A program made the translations under genes and the position numbers. A model generated the notes under the pieces. It was not told where the DNA came from and ran no database searches. It saw only the letters and a list, made by a program, of their open reading frames with translations. Shown one piece after another: positions 58,037 to 64,000 of a stretch of 64,000 nt of DNA. Source of the stretch: Gammaproteobacteria bacterium (GTDB lineage Bacteria; Pseudomonadota; Gammaproteobacteria; Eutrophobiales; Eutrophobiaceae); NCBI GenBank assembly GCA_021773215.1, contig JAJFKM010000070.1, positions 1 to 64,000 on the forward strand, read 5' to 3'. Each line of letters begins with the position of its first letter. Within the stretch, counting starts at the first letter, position 1.

Positions 58037-59011
58037 TTAACTAAAGTGACGAAAAGCATTGGCCTTAACTGTATATGGTTCATCATTTTCATCCATGAAA
58101 CTAAGTACTGATGCTTGACTGGTGATTGTCCCAATACAATAGATAGGACAAATAGATTCCAATTCATTTAAAACTGAGTCTGGTGTCCCTGACGGAAGCG
58201 TGAAACATAATTCATAATCATCCCCACCGCTTAATGCTAGTTCGATAGCCTTGTCTTTTTCAAGTTTCTTCAAACTATCTGAATAGGGAATTTCTGCCAG
58301 TTTTATATCCGCACCAACCTTGCTTGCTTTCAATATATGACCAAGGTCGGCGAATAAACCATCCGATATATCAATACAACTTGTCGCGATACTCCGCAAA
58401 GTAGTTCCAGTTTTTGTTCTAGCCTCGGGGCGGTGCAAACGTTGTATCTCTTCTTTGGTCGCCTCTGGATATACAGTGCTATCTTCAATACTCTTATACG
58501 CATACGCCGCTGCACCCAACTTGCCACTGACGTAGATCGAGTCGCCGGGATTGGCACCACTACGACGCAAGGATTTTCCTTTCGGATTAATGCCATGTAT
58601 TTGTACTGTTATAGAGAGTGGGCCTTTAGTCAGATCCCCGCCTATTAACACCAATCCATATTCTTTTGCTAATTGATTAAAGCTAGATGAAAATTTTTCT
58701 ATCCAGACCAAATCTTTACCTGGTAGTGTTAAGGACAGACTGATCCAGCGCGATGAGGCACCCATGGCCGCTATATCACTAAGATTGACCGCAAGTGATT
58801 TAAAAGCAATGTCTTCTGGAAGTGCGTCTGCAAAGAAATGAACACCTGATACCAGAGTGTCCATTGATATGACTAATTCAGAATCATCGGGAACATTGAT
58901 GATAGCCGCATCATCACCTATACCTAAAGCGAGATCGCCATTGCTGGTCGGATGAGCATCTTTAAAGAAACGTTCTATTATTTCAAATTCATCCATGGCA
59001 AATTCATTCAT
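58037..59011 (-). CDS. thiL: Thiamine-monophosphate kinase
   Basis: Phosphorylates thiamine monophosphate to the active diphosphate. The 324 residues of the PurM-like ATP-binding fold show LGIGDDAAI, SMDTLVSGVHFF, AVNLSDIAAMGA, LIGGDLTKGP, CIDISDGLFADLGHI and SGGDDYELCFTLP. The start is the ATG of MNEFAMDEFEIIERFF; an internal Met five residues on is possible. It closes the nrdR-rib-nusB-thiL run; pgpA, which often follows, is absent. Confidence 0.93.
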   Translation of the reverse strand: MNEFAMDEFEIIERFFKDAHPTSNGDLALGIGDDAAIINVPDDSELVISMDTLVSGVHFFADALPEDIAFKSLAVNLSDIAAMGASSRWISLSLTLPGKDLVWIEKFSSSFNQLAKEYGLVLIGGDLTKGPLSITVQIHGINPKGKSLRRSGANPGDSIYVSGKLGAAAYAYKSIEDSTVYPEATKEEIQRLHRPEARTKTGTTLRSIATSCIDISDGLFADLGHILKASKVGADIKLAEIPYSDSLKKLEKDKAIELALSGGDDYELCFTLPSGTPDSVLNELESICPIYCIGTITSQASVLSFMDENDEPYTVKANAFRHFS

Positions 59012-59060
59012 GCAGATGCGTTAATGGAAGTTTATTCACGAGAATGCTAAAGCGGTATTG

Positions 59061-59519
59061 CTAACTAGCGTTGCTAATTTCTGTTGAGCGCAATTCTCTG
59101 GCAACTTTATCGAGAATGCCATTGATATATTTATGTGATTGTTCTGCACCAAACATCTTGGCTAATTCAATTGATTCATTAACAATAATGCGCCAGGGAA
59201 TTTCAAGATGATGTTCCAATTCATAACAACCAATATGCAAAATAGCACGCTCGATTGCATCAAGTTCATTCACTGGCCGATCGATTAAATTAGTAATTCT
59301 AAAGTCAAGCTCACTGCTATGTTTGATAGTCCCTCTTAATAACAACTTAAAATATTCAACGTCTGTTTTTGCCAATGTTTGTTCATCACTTTCAAACTCG
59401 GCAATGACATCACTGACATCTTTGCCTGTCATGAACCATTGGTATAATGCCTGAACTGTATTTCGTCTTGCCTTGATTCTTGCACGTTTACTGATGGCAG
59501 GTGCATTATTGCTATTCAT
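59061..59519 (-). CDS. nusB: Transcription antitermination factor NusB
   Basis: RNA-binding factor of the rRNA antitermination complex, with NusE (S10). The 152 residues begin with a basic arm (ARIKARRNTVQALYQWF), followed by the all-helical core; LDAIERAILHIGCYELEHHLEIPWRIIVNESIELAKMFGAEQSHKYINGILD is the family signature. It overlaps ribH by four bases, the normal ribH-nusB coupling. ATG start. Confidence 0.95.
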   Translation of the reverse strand: MNSNNAPAISKRARIKARRNTVQALYQWFMTGKDVSDVIAEFESDEQTLAKTDVEYFKLLLRGTIKHSSELDFRITNLIDRPVNELDAIERAILHIGCYELEHHLEIPWRIIVNESIELAKMFGAEQSHKYINGILDKVARELRSTEISNAS

Positions 59520-59995
59520 GATTTTATTTTTTCCAGTAAACCGATCATTTCTAATGCTGCTGCTGCTGCTTCTGAACCTTTATTACTCTCTTCATCACCG
59601 GCTCTATCCATGGCTTGTTCGGAATTATCTACGGTTAATACACCAAAGATAACTGGCACACCTGAATCAATCGCTAATTGACCTATACCACGCGTGCATT
59701 CGTTAGATATAAATTCAAAATGCGGTGTCTCTCCCCTAATTATTGCCCCAAGCGTTATGATTGCATCATATAGGTTCTCATCAAGTAATGCCTGAACTGC
59801 TACAGGAATTTCAAATGCACCCGGCACTTTGACTGATGTAATTGCTTCATTATTAATACCACTAGAATTAAGTGTCTTTATTGCACCGTCATATAAGCGA
59901 TCAACAATGAAACTATTAAATCGACTGGCAACAATCGCAATCTTCACCGAACCAATATAGGCTTCTTTTTGTTCTATTAGTGTTATCTCAGACAT
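59516..59995 (-). CDS. ribH: 6,7-dimethyl-8-ribityllumazine synthase
   Basis: Condenses the ribityl pyrimidine with dihydroxybutanone phosphate, the penultimate riboflavin step. The 159 residues have IVASRFNSFIVDRLYDGA, VKVPGAFEIPVAVQALL, GAIIRGETPHFEFISNECTRG with the catalytic His, and VPVIFGVLTVDNSEQAMDRAG. It lies 15 bases after ribBX and overlaps nusB. ATG start. Confidence 0.96.
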   Translation of the reverse strand: MSEITLIEQKEAYIGSVKIAIVASRFNSFIVDRLYDGAIKTLNSSGINNEAITSVKVPGAFEIPVAVQALLDENLYDAIITLGAIIRGETPHFEFISNECTRGIGQLAIDSGVPVIFGVLTVDNSEQAMDRAGDEESNKGSEAAAAALEMIGLLEKIKS

Positions 59996-60010
59996 AGCAT
60001 ATTTTATTAA

Positions 60011-61114
60011 TTAGTTCACGTACTCAATCACTTCTAAACCAAAACCCGACAAGGCATGTATGCGTTTTGGTGCGCTAAGTACACGCATTTTTCTAACACC
60101 TAAATCAGAAAGAATCTGCGCACCCAGTCCAATGGTTCGTAAATCTTTACTATCTTTATTATTTGTTTCTACTTTCTGCGTATTAGTCTTATATGATTCG
60201 ATCTGATTAATTAATTCTATCGGTTCATATTGATTACATAAAATAACGATCACACCTGATTCTTCTTTAGCAAGCCGTTGCAATACATCATCAACTGGCC
60301 ATCCGCGATCTTTAGCAAGACTACCTGTTAGGTCTGAAATAGGATTCTCTAAATGCACTCGAACCAGCGTTGGTGTGTCGGGATCTAACTTCCCTTTGAC
60401 CAAGGCCAAATGTAGTTTCTTTTCGACTTTATCCTGATAGGCATGTAAGACAAACTCACCATATTCTGTCGGGAAAATAGTTTCAGTCATATGCTCGACC
60501 GTTTTTTCATTCTCTATACGATAACGGATAAGATCGGCAATAGTGCCAATCTTTACCCCATGTTCTTTAGCAAACTTTTCTAAATCAGGTCGCCTTGCCA
60601 TAGTTCCATCATCATTTAATATTTCAACTATGACTGCTGCTGATTCTTGACTGGCAAGCCTTGCCAGATCACAACCCGCCTCAGTATGACCTGCTCGCGA
60701 TAACACGCCACCTGCTTGTGCCATCAATGGAAACACATGTCCCGGTTGTACCAAATCAGTGGGTTTGGCATCTGGAGCGACTGCTTTTTGAATTGTAAGC
60801 GCGCGATCTGCAGCAGAGATTCCGGTAGTAACCCCCTCTGCAGCTTCGATTGATACCGTAAAATTTGTTCCAAAATTTGAATTTGAATTACTGGTCATTA
60901 ACGGCAGATTTAATTTTTGGCAATGCTCACCGGTTAATGTTAAACAGATCAAGCCACGGCCATAGCGTGCCATAAAATTGATATCTTCGGAACGGACACA
61001 TGATGCCGCGATGATCAAATCACCTTCATTCTCGCGATCTTCATCATCCATTAAAATGACCATACGACCATTGCGGATTTCATCAATAATTTCTGATGTG
61101 GTATTAAGTGACAT
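60011..61114 (-). CDS. ribB: 3,4-dihydroxy-2-butanone-4-phosphate synthase with degenerate GTP cyclohydrolase II domain (RibBX type)
   Basis: The N-terminal 200 residues are an intact RibB, which makes dihydroxybutanone phosphate from ribulose-5-phosphate. It has [16 protein letters not shown], the sugar-binding [13 protein letters not shown], and [18 protein letters not shown]. The C-terminal part is GTP-cyclohydrolase-II-like by position and end ([18 protein letters not shown]). It lacks the zinc cysteines and the HSECLTGD...RCDCG core: that place reads [17 protein letters not shown]. So this is the RibBX hybrid of many proteobacteria, and a separate ribA is needed elsewhere. I start at the ATG of [10 protein letters not shown]; an upstream TTG is in frame. 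Confidence 0.9.
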   Translation of the reverse strand: MSLNTTSEIIDEIRNGRMVILMDDEDRENEGDLIIAASCVRSEDINFMARYGRGLICLTLTGEHCQKLNLPLMTSNSNSNFGTNFTVSIEAAEGVTTGISAADRALTIQKAVAPDAKPTDLVQPGHVFPLMAQAGGVLSRAGHTEAGCDLARLASQESAAVIVEILNDDGTMARRPDLEKFAKEHGVKIGTIADLIRYRIENEKTVEHMTETIFPTEYGEFVLHAYQDKVEKKLHLALVKGKLDPDTPTLVRVHLENPISDLTGSLAKDRGWPVDDVLQRLAKEESGVIVILCNQYEPIELINQIESYKTNTQKVETNNKDSKDLRTIGLGAQILSDLGVRKMRVLSAPKRIHALSGFGLEVIEYVN

Positions 61115-61156
61115 ACTATTTCTTTTATTTTCCAAGCAACTGGTAACTATACATTA

Positions 61157-61747
61157 TTATTTTACTATTAACTGATCTAGATATCGCGCGATTAGGTCAA
61201 CTTCAATATTCACTTGGCTCCCTGCTGCGTATTCCGAAAATATCGTTTCAGACAATGTGTGCGGAATGATATTGACACTAAAGGTATTTCCTTCAACAGC
61301 ATTGATGGTCAAACTAACCCCATCGACAGTCACTGATCCCTTTTTTGATAGATATCGACTTAATGCTGTTGGAATTTCAATTGTATAGCGTATTGAACGT
61401 GCATCCTCGCTCATATCTAAGACCTTACCAATACCATCGACATGGCCGCTAACCATATGTCCATTCAGTCGATCCGATAGTTGCATTGCCTTTTCCAAAT
61501 TGATTCGGGAACCCACTTGCAGCTTAGAAAAAGTCGTTAATTCTAATGTTTCATTAGATAAATCGGCTGTGAAAGTATCATCTTTTTTTTCAATTATTGT
61601 TAGACACGCTCCATTGACAGCAATGCTATCACCAACATTTAAATCAGATAGTTTCATATTGCCTGTATTAAAAACAAAACGACTATCGCCTCCATGTTGA
61701 TCAATAGCACTGATTTTCCCTGTAGTCTGAATAATGCCTGTAAACAT
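61157..61747 (-). CDS. ribE: Riboflavin synthase, alpha chain
   Basis: Dismutates two lumazines to riboflavin. The 196 residues show the two lumazine-binding repeats. The first begins MFTGIIQTTGKI, with VNGACLTI and NLEKAMQLSDRLNGHMVSGHVDGIG. The second has KGSVTVDGVSLTIN and HTLSETIFSEYAAGSQVNIEVDLIARYL. It lies 14 bases after ribD and 42 before the ribBX start. ATG start. No FMN riboswitch is seen in any rib gap here. Confidence 0.95.
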   Translation of the reverse strand: MFTGIIQTTGKISAIDQHGGDSRFVFNTGNMKLSDLNVGDSIAVNGACLTIIEKKDDTFTADLSNETLELTTFSKLQVGSRINLEKAMQLSDRLNGHMVSGHVDGIGKVLDMSEDARSIRYTIEIPTALSRYLSKKGSVTVDGVSLTINAVEGNTFSVNIIPHTLSETIFSEYAAGSQVNIEVDLIARYLDQLIVK

Positions 61748-61761
61748 AAAATAGTTTAACC

Positions 61762-62847
61762 TTAGAGTGTTAATGTAAAGCGCAGTTCTTTTCCTACTTG
61801 CCTGACATCAATTATTTCGAGTCGTTTTGCTTCACTGAGTTTTTCAAGTTGTTTAAATTTTACTAATGGATTTGCGTCATTACCAAGTAAAACCGGCGCC
61901 ATATAGACGATCAGTTCGTCGATTAAACCTTGTTCAATCAATGCTCCGGAAAATGTCGAACCTGCTTCAACCATCAGTTCATTAATTTCAAACTCATTTG
62001 CCATATGCATAAACACATCTTTCAACCATGACTCAGACTTAGCTAGACACACAACTTCAGCGCCAAGCTTTTCTAGTGCATGGATACGTTCATTATTATT
62101 AGTCTCTGTATAAATAATGATTTGTCCAGGTATGCTAAATATCTTTGCCTGAGTTGGTGTTTTAAGTGTCCTGTCGATAATGATGCGAGCCGCTTGTTTG
62201 AATTCAAAATCCATGTCACGTGCATTTAATGAGGCATCATCCTTGATGAGCGTTTCTACACTGGTTAAAACGGCACTATTTGCTGCGCGTAAACGATGTA
62301 CATCACGACGCGACAATTCAGAACTTATCCACTGACTCTCTCCATTGGCCAAAGCAGTGCGACCATCAAGACTCATTGCCATTTTACATCGTGTAAAGGG
62401 CAAATGCTGTGTCATACGTTTGATAAAGCCTGGATTTAGTTTGCGCGCTTCAACTTCAAGCAAACCTTGCTTAACGCTTATGCCAGCATCTTCAAGTTTT
62501 TTAATACTCGATCCTGCCACAAGTGGATTAGGGTCTACCATAGCAATAATGACACCACCCACCTTTGCATTTATTAATGCATCAACACAAGGCGGTGTTC
62601 GTCCATGATGGGAACAGGGTTCAAGTGTTAAATAGACCATCGTGCCTGCAGCATCACTACACTCATTAAGCGCATTTATCTCGGCATGTGCTGCACCCGC
62701 TACTGCGTGCCACCCTTCTGAGATAACTTGATTATTTCTACTTACAACACACCCGACCCTTGGGTTGGGATCACAGGTATAGCGCCCTCGCTTTGCCAGT
62801 TGAATAGCACGAGACATAAATTGAAAATCTTGTGCTGTCCACGTCAA
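61762..62847 (-). CDS. ribD: Bifunctional riboflavin deaminase/reductase RibD
   Basis: Deaminates and then reduces the pyrimidine intermediate of riboflavin synthesis. The 361 residues start with the deaminase domain (1-145): zinc motif HAEINAL, then [11 protein letters not shown]. The reductase domain follows (about 150-361): [52 protein letters not shown]. The start is TTG, overlapping the nrdR stop as TTGA and suiting the homologue N-terminus ([25 protein letters not shown]); an ATG ten codons later is possible. Confidence 0.94.
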   Translation of the reverse strand: MTWTAQDFQFMSRAIQLAKRGRYTCDPNPRVGCVVSRNNQVISEGWHAVAGAAHAEINALNECSDAAGTMVYLTLEPCSHHGRTPPCVDALINAKVGGVIIAMVDPNPLVAGSSIKKLEDAGISVKQGLLEVEARKLNPGFIKRMTQHLPFTRCKMAMSLDGRTALANGESQWISSELSRRDVHRLRAANSAVLTSVETLIKDDASLNARDMDFEFKQAARIIIDRTLKTPTQAKIFSIPGQIIIYTETNNNERIHALEKLGAEVVCLAKSESWLKDVFMHMANEFEINELMVEAGSTFSGALIEQGLIDELIVYMAPVLLGNDANPLVKFKQLEKLSEAKRLEIIDVRQVGKELRFTLTL

Positions 62848-63359
62848 TTATCATCACCATCAGTATCAAGAAAATCAAGTTGGCTCTTTTTTAGCTCCGG
62901 TGGCAATTCATGTTCGAGACGTTCTATTTCTTCTAGAAAAGCACGCACATCTTCAAAGCTTCTATAGACGGAGGCAAATCGAACATAGGCAACTTGATCT
63001 AAACTGCGTAATTGCTCCATGACCCAATCACCAACCCGTATTGATTGAACCTCTCGATCACCTGTCGCACGTAATTTGTGCATAATATTTGAGACAGCAA
63101 GTTCTACTCGTTCCATCTCAACAGGTCGTTTTTCAATAGCACGTAAAATGCCGCCGCGCAGTTTTTCTTCTTTGAATGGCTCGCGTCTGCCGTCTGATTT
63201 AATAATACGTGGAAAATTAAGTTCGGCTGATTCGTAGGTTGTATAACGTTCTTTGCACTTTGTGCATTCACGCCGACGACGGATCTGATTGCCTTCACCA
63301 ACAAGACGTGAATCGATAACGCGTGTATCAGGATCTGCGCAAAAAGGACAATGCATCAA
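62844..63359 (-). CDS. nrdR: Transcriptional repressor NrdR
   Basis: Nucleotide-sensing repressor of ribonucleotide reductase genes. The 171 residues begin with a zinc ribbon ([15 protein letters not shown] and [17 protein letters not shown]), followed by an ATP-cone domain (about 49-139). The C-terminal tail is acidic, ending [11 protein letters not shown] start. It lies between glyA and ribD, the conserved gammaproteobacterial order. Confidence 0.96.
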   Translation of the reverse strand: MMHCPFCADPDTRVIDSRLVGEGNQIRRRRECTKCKERYTTYESAELNFPRIIKSDGRREPFKEEKLRGGILRAIEKRPVEMERVELAVSNIMHKLRATGDREVQSIRVGDWVMEQLRSLDQVAYVRFASVYRSFEDVRAFLEEIERLEHELPPELKKSQLDFLDTDGDDN

Positions 63360-63452
63360 CTACCTACCTATTTCAGGTTCCAAAATGAATGAGGGATTGC
63401 CAGAAAATTATATCAGGCAATCCCCCAAAAAAAACAAATACTTACATAACGA

Positions 63453-64000
63453 TTACTTTAAGTCATCATTCGACTCATACAATGGTCGAGTCTTACAAAG
63501 AGCAAGTACTTCACCTTTAACACGTTCGATAACTGATTCATCTCCCATGTTATCCATGATGTCACAAATCCAGTTAGCAACTTGTTTACAATCAGCTTCA
63601 TTGAAACCACGTGTAGTAATTGAAGGCGTACCAACACGTATACCACTCGTTACAAATGGTGATTGCGGATCATTAGGTACGGCATTCTTATTACAAGTAA
63701 TATGTGCACGACCTATAGCAGCATCAACTTCTTTACCGGTTAAACCCTTTTCAACCATATCCACCAGGAATAAATGATTGTCAGTACCACCAGACACAAT
63801 CTTTAAACCTCGTTCAACAAAAGTTTCTGCCATTGCAACAGCATTCTTTTTAACTTGTTGAATGTAAGTCTTAAATTCTGGTTCCATACATTCTTTGAAA
63901 GCAACTGCTTTAGCTGCAATCGTGTGCATGTGTGGGCCACCTTGGTACGCTGGAAAAACCATGAAGTTTATTTTCTTTTGAATATCTTCATTTGCTTTAC
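63453..64000 (-). CDS. glyA: Serine hydroxymethyltransferase (5' end cut by window)
   Basis: PLP enzyme converting serine and tetrahydrofolate to glycine and methylene-THF. Only the C-terminal 182 residues are in the window. The frame enters from the right edge as [20 protein letters not shown], then [66 protein letters not shown], a clear GlyA C-terminal half. The PLP lysine lies beyond the window. It is upstream of nrdR on the same strand. The 93-base gap to nrdR shows no strong terminator. Confidence 0.94.
   Translation of the reverse strand, partial: KANEDIQKKINFMVFPAYQGGPHMHTIAAKAVAFKECMEPEFKTYIQQVKKNAVAMAETFVERGLKIVSGGTDNHLFLVDMVEKGLTGKEVDAAIGRAHITCNKNAVPNDPQSPFVTSGIRVGTPSITTRGFNEADCKQVANWICDIMDNMGDESVIERVKGEVLALCKTRPLYESNDDLK

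Noticed and set aside
59996-62850. FMN riboswitch in the riboflavin operon
   Set aside because: The gaps between ribD, ribE, ribBX and ribH are 15-42 bases, too short for an RFN element, and none of its conserved blocks is seen.

Overview
The window is AT-rich (about 40% GC by eye), densely packed gammaproteobacterial chromosome. Gene content and order support this: glyA-nrdR-ribD-ribE-ribBX-ribH-nusB-thiL, rng-yhdP, nudJ-mnmA, acnB, a class I fumarase, glcD/E/F, HpnH-type hopanoid genes, and aerobic beta-oxidation genes of the Pseudomonas/Marinobacter type. I cannot name the genus. A free-living, probably aquatic or marine, obligately respiratory gammaproteobacterium that makes hopanoids and phosphonates is the best guess.

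Layout. 1-1.5 kb: the 3' part of a minus-strand manC gene is cut by the window edge, followed by tRNA-Arg(CCT). 1.5-13.6 kb: a fatty-acid degradation block holds fadD, a thiolase, a fused 3-hydroxyacyl-CoA dehydrogenase/enoyl-CoA hydratase, fadE and fadH, with a divergent TetR-family regulator and two DUF4442 hotdog proteins. 13.6-20.7 kb: a four-gene envelope locus (DUF1302 outer-membrane protein, DUF1329, YCF48-like propeller, MMPL/RND exporter) has a TTTAA pentanucleotide repeat ahead of its first gene. 20.9-26 kb: two paralogous Ser/Thr kinases with C-terminal cyclic-nucleotide-binding domains bracket a CBS-domain protein and pgi. 26.2-31.1 kb: a 2-aminoethylphosphonate pathway comprises a nucleotidyltransferase, PEP mutase fused to a second nucleotidyltransferase, phosphonopyruvate decarboxylase and phnW. 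31.1-32.9 kb: a repeat-rich stretch and three small membrane-protein genes, with cassette-like spacers. 33-39.7 kb: a CheY-like gene and dxs, then divergently hpnH, hpnB, hpnM and mlaA (hopanoid synthesis and lipid trafficking). 39.7-44.6 kb: glcF, glcE and glcD, interrupted by a convergent REC-GGDEF gene. 44.7-56.2 kb: rng, yhdP, nudJ, mnmA, acnB and fumarase. 56.2-58 kb: small accessory genes, including a TfoX-like gene that appears frameshifted. 58-64 kb: thiL, nusB and the riboflavin operon, then nrdR and glyA, which is cut by the right edge.

How it fits together. The fad genes turn exogenous fatty acids into acetyl-CoA, glycolate oxidase supplies glyoxylate, and AcnB and fumarase belong to the TCA cycle. 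Much of the rest builds or maintains the envelope: hopanoid side-chain synthesis, MlaA/HpnM lipid transport, YhdP, the RND/DUF1302/DUF1329 locus, ManC, and a phosphonate cluster whose nucleotidyltransferases suggest that 2-AEP is activated for attachment to a surface molecule. The most unusual content is the phosphonate cluster with two nucleotidyltransferases, the paired DFS-type kinases around CBS-pgi, the repeat-tuned outer-membrane locus, and the cassette-like array of small membrane genes.
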